Shown one piece after another: positions 16,865 to 26,147 of a stretch of 64,000 nucleotides of DNA. This DNA comes from Caballeronia sp. SEWSISQ10-4 2 (GTDB lineage: Bacteria; Pseudomonadota; Gammaproteobacteria; Burkholderiales; Burkholderiaceae), in assembly GCF_030464885.1 (NCBI RefSeq), contig NZ_JALPRJ010000002.1:1-64000 (forward strand). Reading direction: 5' to 3'. Below the pieces are notes generated by a model. That model did not search any database, was not told where the DNA came from, and saw nothing but the letters and a program-made list of their open reading frames with translations. How positions within the stretch are numbered: position 1 is the stretch's first letter; each line of letters opens with the position of its first letter. The translations under genes and the position numbers were made by a program.

Positions 16865-18532
16865 ATGGCTATCGACTTTCAGACGCTCACGTTCGACTAT
16901 CGGCGCTCGCCGGATCAAAGCGGCGACGGGCAGGTTCATCCGGTCGTGGTGATCGGCGCGGGGCCGGTAGGTCTTGCAACCGCGATCGACCTCGCGCAGC
17001 AGGGCACGCCGGTCGTGCTGCTCGACGATGACCACACGTTGTCGTCGGGATCGCGCGCTATTTGTTTTGCGAAACGCACGCTGGAGATTTTTGATCGGCT
17101 CGGCTGCGGCGACCCTATGGTCGCGAAAGGCGCGAGCTGGAACGTAGGCAAGGTGTTCCTGCAGAACGAACTGCTCTACGCCTTCGATCTGTTGCCGGAA
17201 GCCGATCATGCAAGGCCCGCGTTCATCAATCTGCAGCAGTATTACGTCGAAGGGTATCTGGCTGAGCGGGCGCGCGAGTTACCTTTGCTCGATGCCCGCT
17301 GGTACAACAGGGTCACGGGGATTACGCAGTCGGATGAATGCGTGTCGCTGCAGATCGAGACGCCTGACGGTCCGTACGCCCTGCGCGCCCGTTACGTAGT
17401 CGCGGCCGACGGCGCGCGTAGTTCCGTGCGCGCGTTGATGCATCTCGATACCCACGGCCGCACGTTCAAGGATCGCTTTCTAATCGCCGATGTGCGTATG
17501 AAAGCCGACTTTCCCACCGAGCGCTGGTTCTGGTTCGATCCGCCGTTTCATCCGAATCAATCGGTGTTGTTGCATCGACAACCGGACAACGTGTGGCGTA
17601 TCGATTTCCAGTTGGGATGGGACGCCGATCCTGTTGCCGAGAAGACCCCCGAGCGCGTGATTCCGCGCGTACGGGCGTTGCTCGGACCGGATGTGGAGTT
17701 CGAACTGGAATGGGTGAGCGTCTACACATTTCGATGCCAGCGCATGGATAAGTTTCGTCACGCTCGCGTGCTGTTCGCGGGCGATTCGGCGCATGGTGTG
17801 TCGCCGTTCGGCGCGCGCGGCGCGAACAGCGGCGTGCAGGACGCGGATAATCTTGGCTGGAAATTGAAGCTGGTCATTGACGGCATCGCGCCCGATGCCT
17901 TGCTCGACACCTACGCGAGCGAACGCGAAGCCGCCGCCGATGAAAACATCCGCCATTCCACACGCTCAACCGATTTCATCACGCCGAAGAGCGACGCATC
18001 GCGCGTGTTCCGCGATGCCACTTTGCGGCTCGCGAAGGATTGCGCGTTCGCGCGGCGGATTGTGAATAGCGGAAGGTTATCGACGGCTTCGGTGTTGCAT
18101 GATTCGCCGCTGAGTACGCCGGATCGCGATGTCTTTGAATGCGCGCTTGTGCCTGGCGCGGTAGCTGCGGATGCGCCTGTACTGGCTAATGGACGTGATG
18201 GGTGGTTCTTGCAGCAGGTGGGGTCGTTGTTTGCGGGCGTGCTGTTTGGTGAATCGTTCGATGCGCTCACCACGCTGCAGCATCTGCATCTGCAGACGAA
18301 GCTCGTGTTGGTTGTGCCTGCCGGTTCCAACATTAAAACGCGCGATGGAATCGATGTCATAGAGGACGTGAAGGGCCTGCTGGCCGAACGCTTCGATGCA
18401 CGTCCCGGCACGTTCTATCTCTTGCGCCCCGATCAGCACATCGCCATGCGTGCCCGTGCCCTCGATCCGCACGCGGTCCGCGAGGCGCTCGCCCGCGCGA
18501 CGTGCACGCTCAACGAAACCCAGCCCGCCTGA
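16865..18532 (+). CDS. FAD-dependent aromatic hydroxylase (MhaA/MhpA-like)
   Basis: A 555-residue class A flavoprotein monooxygenase using NAD(P)H and oxygen. Motifs are GAGPVGLATAIDLAQQG for FAD ADP binding (about residues 36-52), DGARSSVRALM, and the ribityl motif FAGDSAHGVSPFGARGANSG. A C-terminal thioredoxin-like domain is typical of phenol and 3-hydroxyphenylpropionate hydroxylases. Lying between an MBL gene and a small DUF2783 gene ahead of hmgA, it plausibly makes homogentisate from 3-hydroxyphenylacetate, like MhaA of Pseudomonas putida, which needs the small partner MhaB. The ATG at 16865 is preferred (GGAAACG upstream) over one at 16847. Confidence 0.82.
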   Translation: MAIDFQTLTFDYRRSPDQSGDGQVHPVVVIGAGPVGLATAIDLAQQGTPVVLLDDDHTLSSGSRAICFAKRTLEIFDRLGCGDPMVAKGASWNVGKVFLQNELLYAFDLLPEADHARPAFINLQQYYVEGYLAERARELPLLDARWYNRVTGITQSDECVSLQIETPDGPYALRARYVVAADGARSSVRALMHLDTHGRTFKDRFLIADVRMKADFPTERWFWFDPPFHPNQSVLLHRQPDNVWRIDFQLGWDADPVAEKTPERVIPRVRALLGPDVEFELEWVSVYTFRCQRMDKFRHARVLFAGDSAHGVSPFGARGANSGVQDADNLGWKLKLVIDGIAPDALLDTYASEREAAADENIRHSTRSTDFITPKSDASRVFRDATLRLAKDCAFARRIVNSGRLSTASVLHDSPLSTPDRDVFECALVPGAVAADAPVLANGRDGWFLQQVGSLFAGVLFGESFDALTTLQHLHLQTKLVLVVPAGSNIKTRDGIDVIEDVKGLLAERFDARPGTFYLLRPDQHIAMRARALDPHAVREALARATCTLNETQPA

Positions 18533-18543
18533 CGAGGTCCGCC

Positions 18544-18777
18544 ATGCTCGATACCACCTTGCGCCTCACCGATCCCGATGCCTTCTATGAAGCACTGATC
18601 GATATGCATCGCGATCTCGGCAACGCTGAAAGCCAACTGGTGAACGCGAAGCTGATCTTGCTGCTGTCGAACCAGATCGGCGACATGAACGTGCTGCGCG
18701 AAGCGATGTCGCTGGCCCGCAGCGGTGTCGCGACCACCGCCGGGGACGCGGAAACTGTAGAAAAGGACGAGCCATGA
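18544..18777 (+). CDS. DUF2783 small protein, probable hydroxylase partner
   Basis: A 77-residue soluble, mostly helical acidic protein of the DUF2783 type ([17 protein letters not shown], then [16 protein letters not shown]). GAGGT sits upstream of the ATG, and the gene overlaps hmgA by four bases (ATGA). Size and position directly after a flavin hydroxylase match MhaB, the small coupling protein required by 3-hydroxyphenylacetate hydroxylase. That equivalence is inference from context; no catalytic residues are apparent. Confidence 0.78.
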   Translation: MLDTTLRLTDPDAFYEALIDMHRDLGNAESQLVNAKLILLLSNQIGDMNVLREAMSLARSGVATTAGDAETVEKDEP

Positions 18778-20126
18778 AACCAGAATCGCCCGGCGCATTC
18801 ACGAGTCACACCGACACGAGCCGCCACTATCAATCGGGCTTTGCTGCCGACTTCGCCACCGAGGCGTTGCCCGGTGCGCTGCCACTCGGCCGCAATTCAC
18901 CGCAGCGCGTGAACTACGGGCTCTATGCCGAGCAGCTTTCGGGCACTGCCTTCACCGCGCCGCGCGGACATAACCGGCGCTCGTGGTTGTATCGGATACG
19001 GCCGGCGGCGGTGCATCAACCGTTCACGCAGATCGAAGACAATGACCTGCGCGCAAAGCTCGTCGCGAACTTTGCCGAGGTGCCGCCCACACCGCCCAAC
19101 CAACTGCGCTGGGACCCGCTGCCGATGCCCGACGCACCAACGGATTTCATCGACAGCTGGGTGACGATGGCCGGCAACGGCGCGGCTGAATCCATGCAGG
19201 GTTGCGCGATCCATCTATACGCCGCTAACCGCTCGATGCAGGACCGCTTTTTCTACAGCGCCGATGGTGAACTGCTGATCGTGCCGCAGGAAGGGCGCTT
19301 GTCGATTGCCACAGAACTCGGCCGGCTTGATATAGAACCGCTCGAAATCGCCGTCATTCCTCGCGGCGTGCGCTTCTCCGTCACGCTCCCGGACAACACC
19401 GCACGCGGCTACATTTGCGAGAACTTCGGCGCTTTGCTAAGGCTGCCGGACCTTGGACCTATCGGTTCAAACGGTCTCGCGAACCCGCGCGATTTCCTCA
19501 CGCCTCACGCGGCCTATGAAGATCGCGAGGGCGCGTTCGAACTCGTCGCGAAGATGAACGGCGTGCTGTGGCGCGCGGATATCGGCCATTCGCCGCTCGA
19601 CGTGGTCGCGTGGCACGGTAACTACGCGCCGTACAAATATGATCTGCGGCTCTTTAACACCATCGGTTCAATCAGCTTCGATCATCCCGATCCATCGATC
19701 TTTCTCGTGCTGCAATCGCAGACGGATACGCCGGGTGTGGACGCCATCGACTTCGTGATTTTTCCGCCGCGATGGCTCGCGAACGAGGATACGTTCCGGC
19801 CGCCCTGGTTTCATCGCAACGTCGCGAGCGAATTCATGGGTCTTGTGCATGGCGTGTACGACGCGAAGTCCGAAGGTTTCATGCCGGGAGGCTCGAGCCT
19901 GCATAACTGCATGTCGGGACATGGGCCGGACGCGGAGACCTTCGAGAAGGCATCGAATGCAGATACATCGAAGCCCGTGAAAATAGCCGACACCATGGCG
20001 TTCATGTTCGAAACCCGCACGCTGATCAAGCCGACCCGCTTCGCCCTGGAAACCGTGCAGTTGCAGGCGCATTACTACGAGTGCTGGCAGGGGCTGACCA
20101 AACATTTCAATCCGGAGCAACGATGA
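18774..20126 (+). CDS. hmgA: homogentisate 1,2-dioxygenase
   Basis: HmgA opens the ring of homogentisate with oxygen to give maleylacetoacetate, using non-haem Fe(II). The 450-residue length is normal. Iron ligands are visible as H347 and E353 ([13 protein letters not shown]) and H383 ([10 protein letters not shown]), with the exact 6- and 30-residue spacing of the human enzyme. The N-terminal signature is [16 protein letters not shown]. It overlaps DUF2783 upstream and fumarylacetoacetase downstream by four bases each, so the operon is translationally coupled. No maleylacetoacetate isomerase gene is in the window. Confidence 0.97.
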   Translation: MKPESPGAFTSHTDTSRHYQSGFAADFATEALPGALPLGRNSPQRVNYGLYAEQLSGTAFTAPRGHNRRSWLYRIRPAAVHQPFTQIEDNDLRAKLVANFAEVPPTPPNQLRWDPLPMPDAPTDFIDSWVTMAGNGAAESMQGCAIHLYAANRSMQDRFFYSADGELLIVPQEGRLSIATELGRLDIEPLEIAVIPRGVRFSVTLPDNTARGYICENFGALLRLPDLGPIGSNGLANPRDFLTPHAAYEDREGAFELVAKMNGVLWRADIGHSPLDVVAWHGNYAPYKYDLRLFNTIGSISFDHPDPSIFLVLQSQTDTPGVDAIDFVIFPPRWLANEDTFRPPWFHRNVASEFMGLVHGVYDAKSEGFMPGGSSLHNCMSGHGPDAETFEKASNADTSKPVKIADTMAFMFETRTLIKPTRFALETVQLQAHYYECWQGLTKHFNPEQR

Positions 20127-21448
20127 GTTTTTCAGCCGGTCCGAACAGCGAAGCTAATCCAGCGCTCGAAGCGACGCGTGATCCAAAGCTGAAAAGCTGG
20201 ATCGAATCTGCTAACGATCCCGCCAGCGACTTCCCGATCCAGAACCTGCCGTTCGGTATTTTCACCGATGAAACCAACCCGCAGCCACGCGCGGGCGTGG
20301 CGATCGGCGACTGGATTCTCGACCTCGCAGTCGTACATCGCGCACGGCTGATTGAATGCGAGCCCGTGTTCGCCCAACCGACACTGAACGCGTTTATCGC
20401 GTTGGGGCGTGATGTCTGGCGGCATGTGCGCATTCAGTTGAGTGCACTGCTTGCAGCCGATTGCGACACGCTGAAAAACGATACCGCGCTGCGCTCGCGT
20501 GCGTTGGTGCCAAGGGCTAGCGCGACGCTGCATCTGCCTATCGATATCCCCGGTTACACGGACTTTTACTCATCGAAGGAACACGCGACGAACGTCGGTT
20601 CCATGTTCCGCGATCCCAAGAACGCGCTGCTGCCGAACTGGTCCGAGATGCCGATTGGGTACAACGGGCGGGCTTCATCGGTGATCGTGAGCGGCACGCC
20701 GGTGCGCCGGCCGAGTGGTCAGATCAAGTTGTCTGATGCTGAACGGCCGGTGTTCAGTGCTTGCCGGAAGCTGGATATTGAACTGGAGACGGGGTTCATC
20801 GTTGGCGTGGGGAATGCGCTGGGGGAACCTATCGGCTGCGAGAACGCCGAGTCGCATATCTTCGGCATGGTGCTGCTCAACGACTGGAGCGCCCGCGATA
20901 TCCAGCAATGGGAATACGTGCCGCTCGGGCCGTTCAACGCGAAGGGTTTCGCGACGACCATCTCACCGTGGATCGTCACGCTCGATGCGCTCGAACCGTT
21001 CCGTACGGCCACGCCGAAGCAGGACCCGGAACCGCTTTCGTATTTGCGCCACGCCGGCAATCATGCATTCGATATTGAGCTCGAAGTGCATCTTCGGCCC
21101 GCGCTGGCTGAGTCGGCGACGAAGCTCGCGCGGACTAACTTCAAGCTGATGTACTGGTCGATGGCGCAGCAACTCGCGCATCACACGGTGGCGGGTTGCA
21201 ATACACGCGTGGGCGATCTGATGGGCTCCGGCACGATCAGTGGCGCAACGCCGGATTCATGCGGCAGCCTGCTTGAAATGACGTGGAACGGACAGCGCCC
21301 GATCGCGCTAAAAGGCGGCGGTGAGCGCAGGTTTATTGAGGACGGGGATGAATTGACGCTCACCGGATGGTGTCAGGGCGAGGGGTATCGCGTGGGATTC
21401 GGTGAGTGCAAGGGCGTGATTTTGCCTGCGCGTGGCGTGACGGGATAG
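20123..21448 (+). CDS. fahA: fumarylacetoacetase
   Basis: This 441-residue enzyme splits fumarylacetoacetate into fumarate and acetoacetate, the final step of the homogentisate route. Metal and catalytic positions of the FAH family are present: [22 protein letters not shown] and [14 protein letters not shown]. The C-terminal core [11 protein letters not shown] is also there. The ATG overlaps the hmgA stop (ATGA) with GGAG upstream, so the start is firm. It ends the operon and converges on the MFS gene with only 22 bases between, where no hairpin was seen. Confidence 0.96.
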   Translation: MSFSAGPNSEANPALEATRDPKLKSWIESANDPASDFPIQNLPFGIFTDETNPQPRAGVAIGDWILDLAVVHRARLIECEPVFAQPTLNAFIALGRDVWRHVRIQLSALLAADCDTLKNDTALRSRALVPRASATLHLPIDIPGYTDFYSSKEHATNVGSMFRDPKNALLPNWSEMPIGYNGRASSVIVSGTPVRRPSGQIKLSDAERPVFSACRKLDIELETGFIVGVGNALGEPIGCENAESHIFGMVLLNDWSARDIQQWEYVPLGPFNAKGFATTISPWIVTLDALEPFRTATPKQDPEPLSYLRHAGNHAFDIELEVHLRPALAESATKLARTNFKLMYWSMAQQLAHHTVAGCNTRVGDLMGSGTISGATPDSCGSLLEMTWNGQRPIALKGGGERRFIEDGDELTLTGWCQGEGYRVGFGECKGVILPARGVTG

Positions 21449-21470
21449 AGCAGGACGCTGCAGGCTCTTG

Positions 21471-22643
21471 CTAAGCCGCCTGCCCGATACTTGCCCGCCG
21501 TGCCCGCCGATCCATCGACGCCGACAGCAACGTCAACCCGAACGCGCCGCACGCCATCACCACGCCAACCCACGGCAACGCACCAAGCGACGCACCCGCG
21601 CCGATCGCCATGCCGCCAAGCCACGCGCCCGTCGCGTTGCCGAGATTGAATGCGCCCTGATTCAGCGTGGACGCGAGGTTCGGCGCATCGCTTGCGCGGT
21701 TCACGATCAACATTTGCAATGGCGGCACGATTGCGAACGCGAGCACGCCCCAGATGAAGATCGTGATCATCGCGGGAATGGGGGAATGCATGGTCGCGGC
21801 GAAGAGGGTCTGGACCACGATGATCGACACAAGGAACGTCAGCAGCGAGCGCAACAGCTTCCAGTCCGCGAGCTTGCCTCCAAGCGTGCTGCCCACCGTC
21901 AGCCCGAGGCCGAACAGCAGCAGTACGAGCGTGACCGCGTGCGGCGAAAAGCCGGTGACGTCTTCGAGAATCGGCGTGATGTAGGTGAACACGGAAAAAA
22001 GACTCGCCGATGCCAGCACGCTAATGCCCAGCACCATCAGCACTTGCGGACTCTTAAGCACGTTGAACTCGCGCAATATGCTCGATTCCCGCATCTCGAT
22101 GTGCTTCGGCAAGCACACGGTCAGCGCGCCGGCGGCGGCCAAACCGATCAGTGTCACCACCCAGAACGTGGCGCGCCATCCCGCTGCCTGACCGAGCGCG
22201 GTGCCAAGCGGAACGCCGAGCACGTTCGCGAGCGTGAGTCCGGTGAACATCAACGCAATGGCTTGCGCGCGGCGGTTGGGCGCGACCAGATCCGCCGCAA
22301 CGACCGAGCCGATGCCGAAGAACGCGCCATGACAGAACGCGGTCACAATGCGCGCGCCCATCAAAACCCAATATCCCGGTGCAATTGCACACAGCATATT
22401 ACCGACGATAAACACGCCCATCAGGCTCATCAACGCTTTCTTGCGCGGCATGTTCGCGGTGACGATCGCGAGAATCGGCGCACCGATAGTCACGCCGAGC
22501 GCATAACCGGACACGAGCATGCCGGCGGCGGGTATCGATACCCCGAGATCCCGCGCGACGTTGGGCAGCAAGCCCATGATGACGAATTCGGTCGTGCCGA
22601 TGCCGAACGCGGCAATGGCGAGGGCGAGAAGGGGCAGAGGCAT
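21471..22643 (-). CDS. MFS transporter, AraJ/YdhP-like (DHA1) family
   Basis: A 390-residue inner-membrane protein with twelve hydrophobic segments. The opening LALAIAAFGIGTTEFVIMGLLP and the motif VSGYALGVTIGAP are typical of the AraJ/YdhP branch of drug:H+ antiporters. The loop 2-3 signature RKKAL is shortened. The role is probably efflux of a sugar, drug or metabolite; substrate cannot be deduced. It is transcribed alone, convergent with fahA, and divergent from a small secreted-protein gene. Confidence 0.88.
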   Translation of the reverse strand: MPLPLLALAIAAFGIGTTEFVIMGLLPNVARDLGVSIPAAGMLVSGYALGVTIGAPILAIVTANMPRKKALMSLMGVFIVGNMLCAIAPGYWVLMGARIVTAFCHGAFFGIGSVVAADLVAPNRRAQAIALMFTGLTLANVLGVPLGTALGQAAGWRATFWVVTLIGLAAAGALTVCLPKHIEMRESSILREFNVLKSPQVLMVLGISVLASASLFSVFTYITPILEDVTGFSPHAVTLVLLLFGLGLTVGSTLGGKLADWKLLRSLLTFLVSIIVVQTLFAATMHSPIPAMITIFIWGVLAFAIVPPLQMLIVNRASDAPNLASTLNQGAFNLGNATGAWLGGMAIGAGASLGALPWVGVVMACGAFGLTLLSASMDRRARRASIGQAA

Positions 22644-22881
22644 GGGGTAAGCGGTGACTGATGCTTGCCGGTCGCGCGTTATCGGGGTGAAGAACGCAGG
22701 CTCGGGCGAGCTGTAGGGATCAAATTGTACCGAACGTTTTTCGGTTTGCTTGGTGAAAACCCTGAGATTTGCGCAGTTGATTCAACGAGTTGGATTTTTC
22801 GGCGCTTCTGCGAGCCGATCTGTTGCTTTTCGCCACCGGGCGAACTAGGTTGCGGGTTCTTGCTCTTCAACAAGGATGTTC

Positions 22882-23334
22882 ATGACTGCACTTCGGCGTA
22901 TTCGCCCGTTGATCGTTGCAACCCTGCTGCTATTTACGACCGTCCCAAGGGTGTTCGCCCAGGAGGCCGACTCCAGTACCGGCCCGATCCGAACCATTGG
23001 CGGCAGCGTTTTATTCGTTCAGCAAGGGAATGGTTTCGAAGCGCAAATCGATGGCAAGCCGTTCGACCGGCTGAATGCGGGTCGTATCGCGCATTTCGAC
23101 GAGCCGTCGGGCACGCGAATGATTGTCGAAGCCTTCGATAGCGGGGCGCCGGAACTCGTGCTCTACGATTTCAGCAAGCGGCCACCGGCGGTCGAACGTA
23201 TAGGAAGGCGGATGAAGCTGACCGGCGTGTTCTGGCAAGGTAATGAAGTCGTGCTTAAAAGCGCCGATGGCTGGTTCAGGTTCCAACGGGGGACACTGAC
23301 GAAACTGGTGTCATCGAAGATGATATATCACTGA
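22882..23334 (+). CDS. hypothetical secreted protein
   Basis: A 150-residue protein with a clear Sec signal peptide (RRIRPLIVATLLLFTTVPRVFAQ, cleavage near residue 24) followed by a beta-rich domain of short alternating hydrophobic strands. No cysteine or lipobox is present, so it should be soluble in the periplasm. I do not recognise the family. The ATG at 22882 is preferred because AAGG lies 6 bases upstream; an ATG two codons earlier is possible. It stands alone between the MFS and lactate dehydrogenase-like genes. Confidence 0.65.
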   Translation: MTALRRIRPLIVATLLLFTTVPRVFAQEADSSTGPIRTIGGSVLFVQQGNGFEAQIDGKPFDRLNAGRIAHFDEPSGTRMIVEAFDSGAPELVLYDFSKRPPAVERIGRRMKLTGVFWQGNEVVLKSADGWFRFQRGTLTKLVSSKMIYH

Positions 23335-23472
23335 GTTCGAACGGGCGTCATTCGCTCATCACAGAAAATGCCATGCCATCCTGCAGCAACGAAACCATAA
23401 TACCGTTTCAGGATTAATTGTATGAAGAATAAATTAATTACCAGCGTAGCTGATTTATAGCCTGGGAAGTAT

Positions 23473-23501
23473 AAAAAGATGCCGCCGACAAACGCCGGCA
23501 T
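23473..23501 (-). terminator. terminator of the D-lactate dehydrogenase-like gene
   Basis: On the minus strand ATGCCG and CGGCAT pair around a GC-rich 11-base loop that can extend the stem, and CTTTTTAT follows. It lies about 25 bases beyond the stop of the leftward dehydrogenase gene. Confidence 0.7.
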
Positions 23502-23523
23502 TCGAACCGCTTGACTGAACTGC

Positions 23524-24522
23524 TCAGGGAAATACTTGATGGCGCGGAGAACCGTCGAACCACGCTTTTACATTCCCGAGCGTGGTATTGGCGATCTCGC
23601 TGAGGGCTTCGCGTGTAAAGAAAGCCTGATGCGAGGTAACGATAACATTGGGAAACGACAATAGCCGCGCGAGCACGTCGTCCTGGAGCAGGTGATTCGA
23701 ATGGTCTTCGAAAAACAATCCGGCTTCTTCCTCATAGACGTCGAGGCCGAGATGACCCAGTTGACCGCTTTTCAACGCGCCGACCAGTGCCTGACTGTCG
23801 ATTAAACCACCACGGCCCGTATTAATCAGCATCGCGCCGCGTTTCATGCAGGCGAGCGCGGCGGCATCAATGAGGTGATAGGTGGAGGGTAAAAGCGGGC
23901 AATGCAGGCTGACGATGTCCGACTCCGCCAACAGCGTGTCCAGGGGAATATAACGAGCCCCGGCTTGCAACAGATCGGCCGCTGGCGGTCCTGGATCGAA
24001 CGCCAGCAGCGTCATGCCGAAACCCGCCATGATTCGCCCTAACACCCGCCCGATCACCCCCGCTCCGACAATGCCAAGCGTCTTGCCGTGCAGGTCGAAG
24101 CCCAGCAGCCCGTTTAGCGAGAAATCACCGTCGCGGGTCCGGGCATACGCGCGATGAAGCTTGCGGTTCAGCGTCAGGATCAGGCCGGCGGCGTGCTCGG
24201 CCATCGCATGCGGCGAGTACGCCGGCACGCGCACCACGCCGATCCCGAGCCGCTCTGCCGCGGCCAGATCGACGTGATTGAAGCCTGCCGAGCGCAGCGC
24301 CACGAGCTTCGTGCCGCCCTCGCAAAGCGTCTCCAGGACGGCTTCGTTGAGGAGGTCGTTCACGAACGGGCATACCGCCATGCAACCGTGGGCGAGAATG
24401 GCCGTCTGCGCGTCGAGCTGCGATTCCTGGAACTGCAGGGAGTAACCAAACGCCGCGTTTGCCTCAGTGAAGGCGTCGCGATCATATTGCCGGCTACTGA
24501 AGACGATCATGTGAATCGGCAT
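23524..24522 (-). CDS. ldhA: D-2-hydroxyacid dehydrogenase (LdhA-like D-lactate dehydrogenase)
   Basis: A 332-residue NAD-dependent D-isomer 2-hydroxyacid dehydrogenase, the size of E. coli LdhA, expected to reduce pyruvate to D-lactate. It has the helix VPAYSPHAMAEHAAGLIL, nucleotide fold GIVGAGVIGRVLG, catalytic arginine in NTGRGGLID, glutamate in DVYEEE and histidine in TSHQAFFTREAL. This last motif and VYEEEAGLFFEDHS are typical of LdhA. It lies 33 bases after a LysR regulator on the same strand, probably in one transcript. The reverse, respiratory direction is also possible. Confidence 0.85.
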   Translation of the reverse strand: MPIHMIVFSSRQYDRDAFTEANAAFGYSLQFQESQLDAQTAILAHGCMAVCPFVNDLLNEAVLETLCEGGTKLVALRSAGFNHVDLAAAERLGIGVVRVPAYSPHAMAEHAAGLILTLNRKLHRAYARTRDGDFSLNGLLGFDLHGKTLGIVGAGVIGRVLGRIMAGFGMTLLAFDPGPPAADLLQAGARYIPLDTLLAESDIVSLHCPLLPSTYHLIDAAALACMKRGAMLINTGRGGLIDSQALVGALKSGQLGHLGLDVYEEEAGLFFEDHSNHLLQDDVLARLLSFPNVIVTSHQAFFTREALSEIANTTLGNVKAWFDGSPRHQVFP

Positions 24523-24555
24523 CGAACGATCTCCCTGCCAGCCTGGAAAAGCCTG

Positions 24556-25536
24556 TCAGCTAGCTATTGCGCTGGCCGGCGGCACCATGGAAAGTCGCGC
24601 GAGAATGCTTTCCGGTTGCGGCAACCCGACTTCTCCACCCGGGCCCATATGCTCGAGCGTGTAGTCAATGAACGCGCGCGTCTTGGCGGGCAGGTACTGG
24701 CGTCCCGGATAGACAATAGACACCTTCACATCAGGATCGTCGATAGCATAATCGCCCAGCACGCGCACCAGTGAGCCGTCTTCCAGATCCGCCGCGACAA
24801 TGCCTTCCGGGATGATCGAAATGCCCATGTGCGCGAGCGTGCCGAGCCGCACCATCAATGCGCTGTTGACTGTATAGACCGGTGCAAGCGTAACCTGGTC
24901 GGCGCTGCCGTTGGTGCGATGCCGGAAGTGCCAGGTTGCGCTGCGCATTTCGCTGGGCAGCGCCACGAACGCGTGGTGCAGCAAGTCGGCCGGTGAGCTG
25001 GGCGAGCCGTGCTCTTCAAGATAAGCGGGCGTGGCGACGGGAATCAGCGTGTTGGTGGCGACCGGGCGTTCGACCAGCGCCGTGCTCGACACCATGAACG
25101 CCGTCACGATACCGACGTCGAATCCGTCCTCCACCAGATCCACACGGCGCTCGGATAACGTCAGCCGGACGTTCACCTTTGGATATACCTGCCGGAAGCC
25201 GTCGATAAGCGGTGTCAGCGCCATCAACGAAAGCGATCCAGACGCCACCACACGCAAGGTGCCGCTGGGGTCCCCTTCCGTATGCGCCACCGTCGATTCG
25301 AGATGATCCAGTTCTTCGAGCAGTGCGCGGCAACCTTCGAGATAACGCGTACCGGCTTCTGTTAGTGAGAGATTGCGAGTGGTGCGATTGATTAACCGGG
25401 TGCGCAAATGCGCTTCCAGCATTGCAATAGCGCGAGTAACGAGCGCGTTTGATACATCGAGTTGTTGCGCCGCACGTCGAAAACTTTCGGTTTCCGATAC
25501 CCGTACGAACACACGCATGGCATGAATTTGATTCAT
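24556..25536 (-). CDS. LysR-family transcriptional regulator
   Basis: A 326-residue regulator with an N-terminal winged helix-turn-helix (FVRVSETESFRRAAQQLDVS then VTRAIAMLEAHL, residues 9-45) and a LysR substrate-binding domain of the periplasmic-binding fold. It belongs to the large DmlR/AaeR-like subgroup (RLINRTTRNLSLTEAG). It is followed by the LdhA-like gene and is divergent from the AspT-type antiporters, so either may be its target. The ATG (MNQIHAMRVF) is standard for the subgroup, and a purine-rich GAGGTAAGAG lies upstream. Confidence 0.88.
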   Translation of the reverse strand: MNQIHAMRVFVRVSETESFRRAAQQLDVSNALVTRAIAMLEAHLRTRLINRTTRNLSLTEAGTRYLEGCRALLEELDHLESTVAHTEGDPSGTLRVVASGSLSLMALTPLIDGFRQVYPKVNVRLTLSERRVDLVEDGFDVGIVTAFMVSSTALVERPVATNTLIPVATPAYLEEHGSPSSPADLLHHAFVALPSEMRSATWHFRHRTNGSADQVTLAPVYTVNSALMVRLGTLAHMGISIIPEGIVAADLEDGSLVRVLGDYAIDDPDVKVSIVYPGRQYLPAKTRAFIDYTLEHMGPGGEVGLPQPESILARLSMVPPASAIAS

Positions 25537-26147
25537 CGTCTCTTACCTCTCAGTGTCCAAAACAGCGTGGACTGCATTGCACTTCTCGGTGCATGCAGCA
25601 TTTTTTGATCGATGCCGAAAAGCGTATTGACACCCGTGCGGAATTACAATATCTACTCTATTTCTTGTTTGCATTCCGTATTAACCGCAAGACTTTCACA
25701 TTTGGTAAGTCATTGCAATGAAAAATTACAATTCTCCTGATTTTGGAATGGATCGTCTGATTTATGCAGATATTTGTTTCGCGACTTGTGTTACGTGATT
25801 CAATTTTTAGTGCAGCCGTTAAAGCGCTTGTCTTATTGCATGCAATCGGGCGGTCGAACTTGCGGACATGGCTATACAGCCTCGATGCATAGTTTGCAAT
25901 GTCGAGTTGCAGGGCTTTTTGCAATAAGAGTGGTTTTATTGAAGATCAGCGCCCGGGCTGACTGTCAAACATGAAAAATGGTCGTTGAATTCATGTCGTC
26001 CCGACTCGACGACTGGCAAACTGACACGCAAAAGGTCCGGTATTCATCGACTGCGGAATTGCTATGATAATTAATCGAGTCTTTAATTTTTACCAATTCA
26101 AGCCGCTCGATCACTACGCTTAAATAATCAATGGGGCCCATAATTTC
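25537..26147. promoter_or_regulatory. long AT-rich divergent intergenic region
   Basis: This 611-base gene-free stretch separates the LysR gene from the rightward antiporters and is much more AT-rich than the coding DNA on either side. A possible promoter lies at 25627-25655. Close to the antiporter start there is a short palindrome, ATGGGGCCCAT (26131-26141). No credible protein frame was found. A small RNA cannot be excluded. Confidence 0.5.
25627..25655 (+). promoter_or_regulatory. possible sigma-70 promoter
   Basis: A perfect -35 box TTGACA (25627-25632) is followed after 17 bases by TATCTA as a weak -10. It reads toward the antiporter operon, about 490 bases upstream of it. The match is reasonable but untested. 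Confidence 0.3.
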
